NCBI GenBank assembly: GCA_016715765.1
Contig: JADJZJ010000019.1
Span: 23,303 to 87,302, forward strand
Direction of reading: 5' to 3'
Length of the DNA: 64,000 nucleotides
Origin: Opitutaceae bacterium
Lineage (GTDB): Bacteria > Verrucomicrobiota > Verrucomicrobiia > Opitutales > Opitutaceae
In this document: piece by piece, positions 9,349 to 17,399 of the stretch
How the letters are laid out: every line of letters starts with the position of its first letter
Position numbering within the stretch: the first letter of the stretch is position 1
The notes under the pieces: model-generated
Seen by the model: the letters and a program-made list of their open reading frames with translations, nothing else
What the model was told of the DNA's origin: nothing
The model's database searches: none
Made by a program: the position numbers and the translations under genes

Positions 9349-10524
9349 TTATGCAAAGCGGGCGGGCGCGAGCTGGCGGCGGTGGGCCGAGGGCGTGACA
9401 CCATGGCGGCGCCGGAAGGCGGAGGCGAAGACGGACGGGCTTTCAAAGCCGGAGGCATAGGCGATCTCGCCGAGCGTCAGTCCCGGCTCGGCCATGAGCT
9501 CGAGCGCGCGCTCGAAATGCAGGCGCTGGGCCTCGGCGTAGACCGAGGTGCCGAGCGCGGCGCGGAAGCGCAGCTCCAGCACGCGGCGCGTCACGCCGGC
9601 CGCCCGGGCGACCTCCTCGACATAGATGGTGTTGCCCACGTGCTCGCGCATGTGGTCGAGCGCCTGCGCGACCACCTCGTCGTCCACCGCGAACCGGTCG
9701 GTCGAGCGGCGCGTCACGATTTTTTGCGGACTCACCAGGATCTCGCCCGGGGCCACCGGCTGGCCGTCGAGCATCGCCTGCAAGGTCTCGGCGGCGAGGA
9801 TGCCGATCTGCCGGGTGTTGAGCTGGATGCTGGAGAGGGCGACGTGGGCGAACTCCACGCGCGCAAGGTCGTTGCCCACGCCGAGGATGGCGACGTCCTC
9901 GGGCACGCGCCGGCCGATCCGCGCGCAGGCCTCGTCAACCTCGAGTGCCACGCGGTCGGTGAACCCGAGGATGCCCACGGGACGCGGCAGGGTCCGGAGC
10001 CAGGCAGCGAGGCGCGCCCGGGTGGCGTCGGAGTAGGGGGCGTTCTGGTCGCCCTGCGGCAGGATATGCCGCGGGATCGGCGCGGTCACGCCGAGCCGGC
10101 GGGCCTCCTGGCAAAAGCCGCGGTAGCGCAGCACCGAGCCGAGGTGCGTCGTGTTGCCGCAATAGGCAAAATGGCGGTAGGCCCGGCCGTGCAGGTGCCG
10201 CAGTGCGAGTTCGCCGGCCCGCAGGTCGTCGGTGTTGATCAGCGGCATCCGCGGCGTGGGGATCTGCCCGGAGACGTTGACCACCGGCAGGCCGAGCGAG
10301 GCCAGCACGGTCTCGTTCCGCCGCGTCGCCACGCGCGCGATGATGCCGTCGGGTTTCAACCGGCGCAGCGCCGCGGCATCGTACGCGCGCGGATCGCCGA
10401 ACTTGAGCACCGTGACCTCCGGCCGCTGGTGAAAGAACCGCGCGATCCCGCGCAGGATCCCGCGGCCATGCTCGGTCGCGAGCGAAAGATAGACGGCGAT
10501 GCGCAGGGGCGGGGCGGCGGGCAT
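9349..10524 (-). CDS. XylR-type transcriptional regulator (LacI-like sensor plus AraC HTH)
   Basis: This 391-residue cytosolic regulator has an N-terminal sugar-binding domain of the LacI/periplasmic-binding fold (residues ~8-270, for example GILGFTDRVALEVDEACARIG and AILGVGNDLARVEFAHVALSSIQ). A C-terminal AraC domain follows with two helix-turn-helix motifs (VEEVARAAGVTRRVLELRF and LTLGEIAYASGFESPSVFASAF). This is the architecture of E. coli XylR and is common in Verrucomicrobiota next to sugar and uronate genes. It is transcribed away from the SDR-uxaE-uxaC run. The shared 230-bp gap holds a direct repeat that suits an AraC-type dimer. The ligand is probably a hexuronate or oligouronide, inferred from the neighbours. 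Confidence 0.88.
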   Translation of the reverse strand: MPAAPPLRIAVYLSLATEHGRGILRGIARFFHQRPEVTVLKFGDPRAYDAAALRRLKPDGIIARVATRRNETVLASLGLPVVNVSGQIPTPRMPLINTDDLRAGELALRHLHGRAYRHFAYCGNTTHLGSVLRYRGFCQEARRLGVTAPIPRHILPQGDQNAPYSDATRARLAAWLRTLPRPVGILGFTDRVALEVDEACARIGRRVPEDVAILGVGNDLARVEFAHVALSSIQLNTRQIGILAAETLQAMLDGQPVAPGEILVSPQKIVTRRSTDRFAVDDEVVAQALDHMREHVGNTIYVEEVARAAGVTRRVLELRFRAALGTSVYAEAQRLHFERALELMAEPGLTLGEIAYASGFESPSVFASAFRRRHGVTPSAHRRQLAPARFA

Positions 10525-10535
10525 GGACTGATTAT

Positions 10536-10613
10536 TTAACCACGGATTTCACGGATACCACGGATGAAGACTCTGAAAACGCATCCGTGCCATCCGTGAA
10601 ATCCGTGGTTAAA
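10536..10613. repeat. 'TTAACCACGGAT' palindromic element (family A)
   Basis: TTAACCACGGATTTCACGGA at the left is answered by ATCCGTGAAATCCGTGGTTAA at the right, giving a long imperfect hairpin in the divergent promoter region. Related copies sit at 11550-11750, 13748-13788 (right half only), 31142-31452, 44843-44950 and 46590-46807. Confidence 0.85.
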
Positions 10614-10659
10614 TGATAGGGGTTGGTGGTTTTTGATGTGCCCCGCCAGCCAAACCGGC

Positions 10660-10688
10660 TTTCGCAAAATATAAACTCTTTTTCGCAA
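10660..10688 (+). promoter_or_regulatory. candidate AraC/XylR-type operator: direct repeat TTTCGCAA, 21-bp period
   Basis: TTTCGCAA occurs at 10660-10667 and again at 10681-10688, in the same orientation and exactly 21 bp apart, that is two helical turns. AraC-family proteins bind direct repeats with this spacing. The site lies 68 bp upstream of the SDR start in an AT-rich patch (AAAATATAAACTC), and it is the only such pair I noticed. Binding by the regulator at 9349-10524 is inference. Confidence 0.5.
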
Positions 10689-10755
10689 TAACCGGTGTTC
10701 GCACCCCTTCCTTCCGACTATGATGTCGGTCCGGTCAACCCCCGCCCCAAACCTC

Positions 10756-11538
10756 ATGAGCTCCTATCTCCACCAACTCTTCGGTCTCACCGGCAAGGTC
10801 GCCGTCGTCATCGGCGGCACCGGCGAACTCTGCGGGGCCATGGCCGGGGGTCTCGCCGGCGCCGGCGCCGAGGTTGTGCTCGTCGGCCGCAATGCCGACA
10901 AGGCCGCCGCCCGTCTCGCGAAGATCACCGCCGCGGGCGGCCGGGGCTGGTTCCACGCCGCCGAGGCCGGCAGCAAGGCCGAACTTGAGGCCCTGCGCGA
11001 CGCCGTCCTGCAAAAATCCGGCCGCATCGACATCGTCATCAACGGCGCCGGCATCAATTCCGCCACGCCCTTCTTCGACATCACCGAGGAGGAGTTCGAC
11101 CGCATCGTGCGGGTCAACCTCAAGAGCGTGTTCCTCGGCTGCCAGGTCTTTGGCCAGCACCTGGTCGCCGCGGGGCAGGGCGGCTCGATCATCAACCTCG
11201 GCTCCATGTCCGGCGTCGTGCCGCTCTCACGCGTCTTCACCTATTCGGCCACCAAGGGCGCCGTCCACAACCTCTCCCTCAACCTCGCCCGCGAGTGGGC
11301 CCCGCACAAGGTGCGCGTCAACGTCCTCGTCCCCGGCTTCTTCCCCGCCGAGCAGAACCGCAAGGTGCTCACCCCCGACCGCGTCGCGAGCATCATGGGC
11401 CACACGCCCATGAAGCGCTTCGGCGAGGCCCGCGAACTCATCGGCGCCACGCTCCTCCTCGCCTCCGACGCCGCCGGCTCCTTCATCACCGGCGAGGAAC
11501 TCATCGTCGACGGCGGCTACCACGCGATGACGATCTGA
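10756..11538 (+). CDS. SDR oxidoreductase, probable fructuronate reductase (D-mannonate oxidoreductase)
   Basis: This 260-residue classical short-chain dehydrogenase has an N-terminal nucleotide motif ([13 protein letters not shown]), NGAG in the NAG position, Ser150 in NLGSMSG and the YSATK pair (Tyr163, Lys167). It ends with [17 protein letters not shown]-type mannonate oxidoreductases of this kind replace UxuB in many non-enteric bacteria and reduce fructuronate to mannonate with NAD(P)H. It sits upstream of uxaE and uxaC, giving a route galacturonate - tagaturonate - fructuronate - mannonate. An upstream in-frame ATG at 10720 would add 12 residues, but the 10756 start (MSSYLHQLF) fits the family better. 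Substrate assignment rests on neighbourhood. Confidence 0.78.
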   Translation: MSSYLHQLFGLTGKVAVVIGGTGELCGAMAGGLAGAGAEVVLVGRNADKAAARLAKITAAGGRGWFHAAEAGSKAELEALRDAVLQKSGRIDIVINGAGINSATPFFDITEEEFDRIVRVNLKSVFLGCQVFGQHLVAAGQGGSIINLGSMSGVVPLSRVFTYSATKGAVHNLSLNLAREWAPHKVRVNVLVPGFFPAEQNRKVLTPDRVASIMGHTPMKRFGEARELIGATLLLASDAAGSFITGEELIVDGGYHAMTI

Positions 11539-11549
11539 ACCCAAACCCT

Positions 11550-11750
11550 TTAACCACGGATTACGCGGATGACACGGATTCGAGCATTCAAATCCGATTT
11601 AACCACAAAGAACACAAAGGTCCTGACACGGATGAACCCCTCGAGGCGCCTATAGGCGCGCGGGCGAGCATCCCGACCGGACAGACCCTTTGTGATCTTT
11701 GTGGTTAATTCCTAGATCGTATCCGTGTGATCCGTGAAATCCGTGGTTAA
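11550..11750. repeat. nested element: family B palindrome inserted inside family A
   Basis: Family A arms (TTAACCACGGATTACGCGGA at the left, GTGATCCGTGAAATCCGTGG at the right, ending TTAA at 11750) enclose a complete family B unit at 11599-11708. That unit runs from TTAACCACAAAGAACACAAA to CTTTGTGGTTAA, with GGCGCCTATAGGCGCGC in its middle. The arrangement reads as one mobile palindrome that landed in the loop of another, in the spacer before uxaE. Confidence 0.8.
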
Positions 11751-11770
11751 ATAAAATCTCCTTCCGCCCC

Positions 11771-13645
11771 ATGCCCTCCATCAACGCCTTCCTCCTGCAG
11801 CACAACCTGCGCATCGCGCAGAATCCCTGCATCGCTCCCGACTTCTGCCTCGACTGGCCGGCGCTCAGCGCGCGGCTGGTCTCCGGGGCGCCGCTCCAGG
11901 AATGGTCCAAGAGCCGCTTCGACACCGCCGCCGGCGCGTGGACGCTCATCGAGGACCCGGCCACCGGCGACTGCGCCTGGCGGCTCGAGGCCCGCCAGCC
12001 CGGCCACGCGGTCGGCCTCCTCGACGCCGGCATCGCCCTCAGCGGCGAGCTCGCGGTCTTTCCCGCCACCTGGGCCAACCTGCTCAAGCTCAAGAACCTG
12101 ATCCAGGAGCACGATCCCGCGTCGACCATCTTCCCGACCGCCACCGTGCAACTCGGCCGCAGCACGCTCGGCGTCGGCGCCCGCTTCACCGCGCTGCACT
12201 GGCCCGCCGTCGAGTGGACCATGAGCGCGCTCGAACTCGGCCTCACCGCCAACCAGAACTCCATCCCGCGCGAGCTGGTCTATGACGTCGACGCCATGCT
12301 GGCCAACCGCCTCGACACCGTGCCGTTCCCCTTCATCGGCACGAGCGTGCCCGAAGGCCACCAGGGCCAGAGCGTCGAGGGCATGAGCCACGGGTGCGTG
12401 CTCTCCAAGCTGAAGACCGGTTTCCACCGCCGCCGGATCGCCTGGTCGTTCAACGCCGACCACCAGCCGATCGGCGGCAAGTTTGACAGCCGCGAGGACG
12501 CGCTCGTCCGCGGCTGCCTGCTCGCCAGCTACATCACGTTTGACCTCTCGCCCGAGCTCGCGCTCAACCGCCCCGCCACGTTCGCGGACCTGCCGCCCGA
12601 CACCGTTGCGCGGACCCGCGCGCGGGTGGCCGCCGCCGGCCTGACCCTCGATGACGCCGCGTTCAGCCAGCTGCTCGTCACCGTCTGGCCCTCGTTGCTC
12701 AAGATGAAGCGCCGCGACGAAAAGTACGCCGCCGCCCGCGCCGCCGCCTTCACCACCGCCGTCGGCCGCGCCTACCTGCGCGAGCTCTCCATCGACGAAC
12801 TGCCCGGCCTCACCACGCCGGCGACCACCGCCATCATGCTCGCCCTCTGCGAGATCATGGGCATGCCGGTCAACTTCGTCGCCCCCGCCTTCGGCTTCCA
12901 GAAGAACTCGCCGTATCCCGACAACGCCGCCCTGAAGCAACTCATCGAGGCGCAGTGGAACGTGTGCCGGCAGTTCGGCGTGAGCATCGGCTTCCACTCC
13001 GGTTCCGGCAAATCCGCCGAGAACTACCAGGTCATGGGCCAGGTCACCGGCAGCGCCCTCGAGATCAAGACGAGCGGACGCTACACCTACGAGATGGGCG
13101 TGGCGCTCGCGCAGTCGAAGGATCCCACCGACGCCGCGCTCTGGCGCGACTGGTACCGCTTCACCCTCGACCTGGCCGTCGCCGGCGCCTTCAGCCCCGA
13201 CGCCACCGAGCAGAAGATGGCCCGCACCTTCGTCACCACGGCCTTGTCGGCGGGTAGGAGCCTGCTTGCAGGCGATTTGGATGCCGCCTTCGCCACCCCC
13301 GCCGCCTGCCGCGCCGCCCTCGAGGCGCTGCCGCCTTCGCCGGAGCACATGTTCTTCTTCGAGTACAATTTCCTCTACGTGCTCGCCGCCGGCGGCAAGC
13401 CCGAGAAGTCCGCCCTCGGCGACCATTCACCCGCCGGCTACCTCCAGCGCGCCCGCTTCTACGGCATCAGCGCCGAGGCCCGCCTGGGTTTCGCCCGCCG
13501 CATTGCCGCCTACCTCATCTTCCTCGCCGAAAACACCGGCCTCGCCTCCCCGGAGCGCTGCGCCCCTCGCCAGCCACCCTCGGCAATGCTCAATGATATC
13601 GCGGTGACCAGACTTTACACCACCCGGGCAGAGCAAAAATGCTAA
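11771..13645 (+). CDS. uxaE: tagaturonate epimerase UxaE
   Basis: This protein of 624 residues matches the UxaE family, which interconverts tagaturonate and fructuronate in the cytosol. Landmarks I recognise are FNADHQPIGGKFD, the conserved run ending ASYITFDLSPELAL, and IGFHSGSGKSAENY. UxaE substitutes for the two-step UxaB/UxuB-linked route, and its position between an SDR fructuronate reductase and uxaC supports the call. Two oddities are visible. At 13254-13275 the coding sequence contains a fragment of the family E spacer palindrome, translated in frame near residues 494-502 (AGRSLLAG). The last ~30 residues after GLASPERCA look like read-through of spacer, so the protein is probably longer than its ancestors. 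Family members are usually ~480-550 residues, by recollection. Confidence 0.82.
   Translation: MPSINAFLLQHNLRIAQNPCIAPDFCLDWPALSARLVSGAPLQEWSKSRFDTAAGAWTLIEDPATGDCAWRLEARQPGHAVGLLDAGIALSGELAVFPATWANLLKLKNLIQEHDPASTIFPTATVQLGRSTLGVGARFTALHWPAVEWTMSALELGLTANQNSIPRELVYDVDAMLANRLDTVPFPFIGTSVPEGHQGQSVEGMSHGCVLSKLKTGFHRRRIAWSFNADHQPIGGKFDSREDALVRGCLLASYITFDLSPELALNRPATFADLPPDTVARTRARVAAAGLTLDDAAFSQLLVTVWPSLLKMKRRDEKYAAARAAAFTTAVGRAYLRELSIDELPGLTTPATTAIMLALCEIMGMPVNFVAPAFGFQKNSPYPDNAALKQLIEAQWNVCRQFGVSIGFHSGSGKSAENYQVMGQVTGSALEIKTSGRYTYEMGVALAQSKDPTDAALWRDWYRFTLDLAVAGAFSPDATEQKMARTFVTTALSAGRSLLAGDLDAAFATPAACRAALEALPPSPEHMFFFEYNFLYVLAAGGKPEKSALGDHSPAGYLQRARFYGISAEARLGFARRIAAYLIFLAENTGLASPERCAPRQPPSAMLNDIAVTRLYTTRAEQKC
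13254..13275 (+). repeat. family E palindrome fragment read in frame within uxaE
   Basis: The 22 bases beginning TAGGAGCCTGCTTGC and ending AGGCGAT are the left arm of the family E element found at 46634-46751 and 48619-48738. Here they lie inside the uxaE reading frame without breaking it. Confidence 0.75.
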
Positions 13646-13747
13646 GCAATGATATCAGTCGAGTAGAGCACGGAGAACCAAGGGCCCGGGGTCTCCACTC
13701 CTGTATAGGGATCGTTCTTCTACGCTTGTGCCCGAGGCGGGTGCGCT

Positions 13748-13788
13748 TCATCCGTCGAATCCGTGTCATCCGTGTAATCCGTGGTTAA
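13748..13788. repeat. right half of a family A element
   Basis: The stretch CATCCGTCGAATCCGTGTCA continues to ATCCGTGGTTAA and matches only the right arm of family A. No left arm is visible in the preceding 100 bases. Its GTG could add seven residues to uxaC, but the ATG just downstream is the better start. Confidence 0.7.
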
Positions 13789-13801
13789 ATCACAACTCCC
13801 C

Positions 13802-15220
13802 ATGAAACCTTTCATCCACGACGACTTTCTCCTGCAGTCCGACGCGGCGCGCTCGCTTTATCACACCTACGCCAAGGCCGAGCCGATCTACGACTACCAC
13901 TGCCACCTGCCGCAGAAGCTGATCGCGGAAAACCACCGCTTCGCCGACCTCGCCGAGATCTGGCTCGGCGGCGACCACTACAAATGGCGGGCGATGCGTT
14001 CCAATGGCATCGCCGAGCGCGTCTGCACCGGCGACGCCGCCCCGCGCGAAAAGTTCGACGCCTGGTGCGCCGCCGTCCCGCACACCGTGGGCAATCCGCT
14101 CTACCACTGGTCGCACCTTGAGCTGAAGCGCTACTTCGGCCTCGACGTCATCATCAGCCCGCAGACGGCCGACACGATCTGGCGCGAGGCCAATGCGAAG
14201 CTCGCGGACCTGCGCGTGCACGACATCCTCGCCGCCAACCAGGTCGCCGTCATCTGCACGACCGACGACCCCGCCGATTCATTGGCCGACCACGCCCGCA
14301 TCGCCAAGCTGGGCCTCAGGACCCGCGTCTATCCGACCTTCCGCCCCGACAAGGCCCTCGGCGTCAACGCCCCCGCCACCTACAATCCCTGGCTCGAACG
14401 GCTCGGCGGCGAAGCGGGCCTGCCGGTCAGGACGGTCGACGACCTGCTCGGCGCGTTGAAACGGCGCCACGACGACTTCCACGCCGCCGGCGGGCGGTTG
14501 TCGGACCATGGACTAGAGACCGCGCTGTCCGAACCCTGCACGCCCGCCGAGGCCGCGGCCATCTTTGCCGCCGCCCGCGCCGGCCGTGCCGCCACACCCG
14601 CCGAATGGGCGAAGTTCGGCTCGTACCTCATGCTCGAGTTCGGCCGCTGGGATGCGGCGAAGGGCTGGACCAAGCAGCTCCACCTCGGGGCCATGCGCAA
14701 CAACAACACCCGCTTGTTGAAGTCGCTCGGACCCGACACCGGCTTCGACAGCATCGGCGACTTCCCGCAGGCCCGCGCGCTCGGCCGGTACCTCGACGCC
14801 CTTGACGCCACCGGCGAACTGCCGCGCACCGTGCTCTACAATCTCAATCCCGCCGACAACTACGCCTTCGCGACCATGATCGGCAATTTCCAGGACGGAT
14901 CCGTCCCCGGGAAGATCCAGCTCGGCAGCGGCTGGTGGTTCCTCGACCAGAAGGAGGCGATGGAGTGGCAGATGAATGCGCTGGCGAACCTCGGTCTGCT
15001 CAGCCGCTTCGTCGGCATGCTCACCGACTCGCGCAGCTTCATGAGCTACACCCGCCACGAGTATTTCCGCCGCGTGCTGTGCAACCTCCTCGGCGCCCAG
15101 ATGGAGCGCGGCGAACTCCCGGACGACCCCGCCCACATTGGCGGCATGGTGAAGAACATCAGCTTCGCCAACGCCCGCGCGTATTTCCGCCTGGGCCTCG
15201 ATCCCGCCTACGCCGGCTAG
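13802..15220 (+). CDS. uxaC: uronate (glucuronate/galacturonate) isomerase UxaC
   Basis: This 472-residue cytosolic enzyme of the amidohydrolase-like UxaC family converts galacturonate to tagaturonate (and glucuronate to fructuronate). The metal-binding DYHCHL motif (His33, His35) follows the family's MKPFIHDDFLL start. Other hallmarks are FGLDVIISPQTADTIW, AVICTTDDPADSL, QLHLGAMRNNNTR, QLGSGWWFLDQKEAMEWQ and LTDSRSFMSYTRHEYFRR near the end. Length is normal for the family. The in-frame GTG at 13781 falls in a repeat, so I chose the ATG at 13802. It completes the galacturonate route with uxaE and the SDR gene upstream, and is probably co-transcribed or co-regulated with them. Confidence 0.96.
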   Translation: MKPFIHDDFLLQSDAARSLYHTYAKAEPIYDYHCHLPQKLIAENHRFADLAEIWLGGDHYKWRAMRSNGIAERVCTGDAAPREKFDAWCAAVPHTVGNPLYHWSHLELKRYFGLDVIISPQTADTIWREANAKLADLRVHDILAANQVAVICTTDDPADSLADHARIAKLGLRTRVYPTFRPDKALGVNAPATYNPWLERLGGEAGLPVRTVDDLLGALKRRHDDFHAAGGRLSDHGLETALSEPCTPAEAAAIFAAARAGRAATPAEWAKFGSYLMLEFGRWDAAKGWTKQLHLGAMRNNNTRLLKSLGPDTGFDSIGDFPQARALGRYLDALDATGELPRTVLYNLNPADNYAFATMIGNFQDGSVPGKIQLGSGWWFLDQKEAMEWQMNALANLGLLSRFVGMLTDSRSFMSYTRHEYFRRVLCNLLGAQMERGELPDDPAHIGGMVKNISFANARAYFRLGLDPAYAG

Positions 15221-15231
15221 ATTTGCCGGGA

Positions 15232-15306
15232 TGTAGGGCGGGGATTCCAATCCCCGCCTTTGAGCGTGGACGGTTATTCGAGGCGGGGATCGGAATCCCC
15301 GCCCCA
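15232..15306. repeat. 'TAGGGCGGGGATTCCAATCCCCGCC' palindromic element (family G)
   Basis: Two hairpin units (GGCGGGGATTCC-n-AATCCCCGCC and AGGCGGGGATCGG-n-AATCCCCGCC) are arranged head to head just after uxaC. A second copy lies at 59511-59585. It may act as a transcript end. It is followed at 15330-15356 by the motif TACGAGCGTGAGCGAGTGG, also seen near 55282, and then by a worn family B-like stretch to about 15485. Confidence 0.8.
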
Positions 15307-15574
15307 CAATTTCAAGCAAACAGGAATCCTGTAGCTACGAGCGTGAGCGAGTGGGCAGGAGACCCTCAAGCGATCCAATTTGCCGCAAAGCGCGCAATAT
15401 TCCCAACGAGAGATGAAGCGTCCAAGGCGTCTACTGACGCGCAGGCGACTTTATCTGCCAGCCACACCCTTGGTGTCCTTAACCGGCCAAAATCCGGATC
15501 GAAAAAACGCCAGGCCGGCGCACAACCATCGCGGCTTGTCCTCTTCGGCGCAGCCTGCCGTTCCGCCCCTCACA

Positions 15575-15724
15575 CTTTGTCACGTAATACGTGACAAAGC
15601 CTCCGCCAGGCCCGGCGCTGCCCAGTGCCGATAAAACGGCCGCAGACTCAGTATCGCTTCAACCGGCCTCCATCCGCACCGGCTGTAAGCACCTGAATCC
15701 TTTGTCACGTATTACGTGACAAAG
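15575..15724. repeat. paired 25-nt palindromes (family F) bounding a ~150-bp element
   Basis: The palindrome CTTTGTCACGT-AAT-ACGTGACAAAG occupies 15575-15599. The copy at 15700-15724 is identical except that its centre is ATT instead of AAT, so the two ends are inverted repeats of each other. Arms are 12 bp, perfect, around one central base. The same left/right pairing recurs at 55373-55511, and a single copy lies at 63543-63567. The element precedes the hydroxyacid dehydrogenase gene. Function is unknown: it could be an operator, a hairpin or a small mobile unit. Confidence 0.85.
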
Positions 15725-15810
15725 CGTTTGGTGGGTGTGAGTGGTGGTGCAGGGTTGTCCGACGCGGCTTGTCAATGGGTGCGGTGCGGGGCGATGCTCG
15801 CGGCCACGCC

Positions 15811-16839
15811 ATGAGCTCCGCCATCCTTGTTCATCCACGTTTCGATATGGTCTGGCCGTTTGCGGCTGATCAGGCCCGCATGCTATGGGCGGCGCAGGGT
15901 CCGGTGGAGTTTGTGCGTCTCGTCGCTGCGGACAACCGTCCGGCGGGTGAGATCATCACGCAACCGTCGACCATCAAGCGCCTGCTGCTGCTTGACGTGC
16001 CGCTGACGCCGGCATGCACCATGCGGTTTCCGGCGCTGCAGGAAATCGCCTGGAACGAGGGCGGGTACACTCATGAGAGCACCGAACGCGCGGTCGTGCT
16101 CGCGGCGCTGTCCGCCCGCGGGGTGCGGGTGATCCAGCACACCTCGGAAGGATTCTGGGGGCAGTCGGTGGCGGAGTTCGGCCTCGCGCTCACGCTGGCG
16201 GCACTCCGGCGCATTCCGCAGCTCCATCACGAGATGCTCACGAGCCTCAAGCCCTGGGACTACTCGCCGCCCGGCGGGGTGGGGCAGCCGGGCGCGCGCG
16301 GACACCAGTTCGGCGACGATCCGCGGTTCACCGGCGGCACGCTCGAGGGCAAGCGCGTGCGGATTGTCGGCGCGGGCAACATCGCCAGCCGCTACGCCAG
16401 CTTCTGCCGGATGCTCGGGGCCGACGTGGCCGCCTGGGATCCGTTTGCCGCCGAGCCGGCGTTTCACCGCAGCGGGGCGCGGCGCGAGCATTTCCTCGAA
16501 CGGCTGGTCCGCGATGCGGAGATCTTTGCGCCGATGGTGCCGCTTACCGGGCAGACGCGCGGACTCGTGACCGCGACCCACCTCGACGCCCTGCCGCGCG
16601 GCGCGCTCGTGGTGCTCGTGACCCGGGCCGGCATCTGTGACATGACCGCGTTGCGCCGCCGGGTGCTGGCCGACGAGGTCGCATTGGCCGCCGACGTCTT
16701 CGATGTGGAGCCGCTGCCGCTCGGCGATCCCTTGCTGGGTCGGGCGAATGTCGTCCACACCCCGCACAACGCCGGCCGCACCCGCCAGGCCAATGAGCAG
16801 TGGGCGGAGATGCTGCTGGCGCAGTTTCTCCCGGTTTGA
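15811..16839 (+). CDS. D-isomer-specific 2-hydroxyacid dehydrogenase, NAD-binding
   Basis: This 342-residue cytosolic oxidoreductase of the D-2-hydroxyacid dehydrogenase family has a Rossmann motif at VRIVGAGNIASRYASFC, the Arg-bearing region VLVTRAGICDMTALRR, the Glu in AADVFDVEPLPL and the catalytic-type His in VHTPHNAGRT. The N-terminal part (AILVHPRFDMVWPFAADQA) is unusual for the family. An in-frame upstream extension to 15769 is ignored because the ATG at 15811 gives a more typical start. It lies at the end of the uronate block, so a sugar-acid or 2-ketogluconate-like substrate is possible, but this is not shown by the sequence. Confidence 0.8.
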   Translation: MSSAILVHPRFDMVWPFAADQARMLWAAQGPVEFVRLVAADNRPAGEIITQPSTIKRLLLLDVPLTPACTMRFPALQEIAWNEGGYTHESTERAVVLAALSARGVRVIQHTSEGFWGQSVAEFGLALTLAALRRIPQLHHEMLTSLKPWDYSPPGGVGQPGARGHQFGDDPRFTGGTLEGKRVRIVGAGNIASRYASFCRMLGADVAAWDPFAAEPAFHRSGARREHFLERLVRDAEIFAPMVPLTGQTRGLVTATHLDALPRGALVVLVTRAGICDMTALRRRVLADEVALAADVFDVEPLPLGDPLLGRANVVHTPHNAGRTRQANEQWAEMLLAQFLPV

Positions 16840-16851
16840 GGATCCTCCCTG

Positions 16852-16913
16852 AGAGGCGGGCGGTCCGCCCGCATAAAATGTCCGCATGCGGGCGAGCCGC
16901 CCGCGCTCCCAGG
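16852..16913. repeat. GC-rich palindromic spacer element
   Basis: GAGGCGGGCGGTCCGCCCGC and GCGGGCGAGCCGCCCGCGCTCCC form a hairpin separated by a short AT-rich loop, just after the dehydrogenase stop. It could serve as a terminator-like structure between this gene and the ArsR promoter. Confidence 0.55.
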
Positions 16914-16942
16914 AAGGAAACAAATTTATAAATTAGATATTG

Positions 16943-16968
16943 CTTAATTAAGAAATAACTTAATTAAA
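16943..16968 (+). promoter_or_regulatory. candidate ArsR operator: two CTTAATTAA(G/A) sites
   Basis: CTTAATTAAG at 16943-16952 and CTTAATTAAA at 16959-16968 are each near-palindromic and lie 16 bp apart, 7-32 bp upstream of the ArsR start, in an AT-rich island unlike the surrounding DNA. ArsR/SmtB repressors typically bind AT-rich inverted repeats over their own promoters, so autoregulation is likely. The binding protein is inferred. Confidence 0.55.
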
Positions 16969-16974
16969 GGGCGT

Positions 16975-17399
16975 ATGCAAAGCCTGAGCGCCCTATCCGA
17001 TCCCACCCGCCGACGCATCATTGAATTGCTGGCCACCGAGGAGCACACCGCGGGGAGCTCGTGGCAGAATTCGACATGTCCGCCCCGGCCATCTCGCAGC
17101 ATTTGAAGGTATTGCGCGATTCCGAGCTCGTGCAGGTGAGGGCAGAGGGACAGCGCCGGGTCTATGCGGTCAATCCGGCCGGATTTGAGGAGCTCGATGC
17201 CTGGCTGCACCGCATGCACGGATTTTGGAGCCGGCGGCTTGATGCCTTGGAGCAGGCCTTGAGGGAGGAAAAGCCGACGCGAGCGAAGGCCGGGCGTTCC
17301 CGGGGATCCGCCGCTTCCCGGCCCCGTCCGCCGTCGCAGCCCCAGGCTGAGCCGGCCACCGAGTTTTCCCACGAAATCATCAAAATGGAGACACCATGA
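16975..17399 (+). CDS. ArsR-family repressor of an ArsR/AHSA1 pair, frameshifted near 17053
   Basis: The protein starts at the ATG at 16975 with MQSLSALSDPTRRRIIELL, the usual ArsR N-terminus. It loses frame at the G run 17052-17056. One missing base there would restore GELVAEFDMSAPAISQHLKV, the recognition helix region, which continues in the next frame to a TGA at 17397-17399. The repaired protein has about 140 residues with a Pro/Arg-rich tail. Proteins of this subgroup sit directly before an SRPBCC/AHSA1 gene, as here with an ATGA overlap. The break in a homopolymer makes a base-calling error more likely than a real pseudogene. Open frame alone begins at a GTG at 17061. Confidence 0.78.

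Noticed and set aside
10536..10613. Family A elements as a CRISPR array
   Set aside because: They are scattered imperfect palindromes with no regular spacer-repeat series and no cas genes.
15575..15724. Family F palindromes as classical CRP sites
   Set aside because: CRP sites read TGTGA-N6-TCACA. Here the half-sites are in the opposite order (GTCAC...GTGAC), so CRP binding is not supported.
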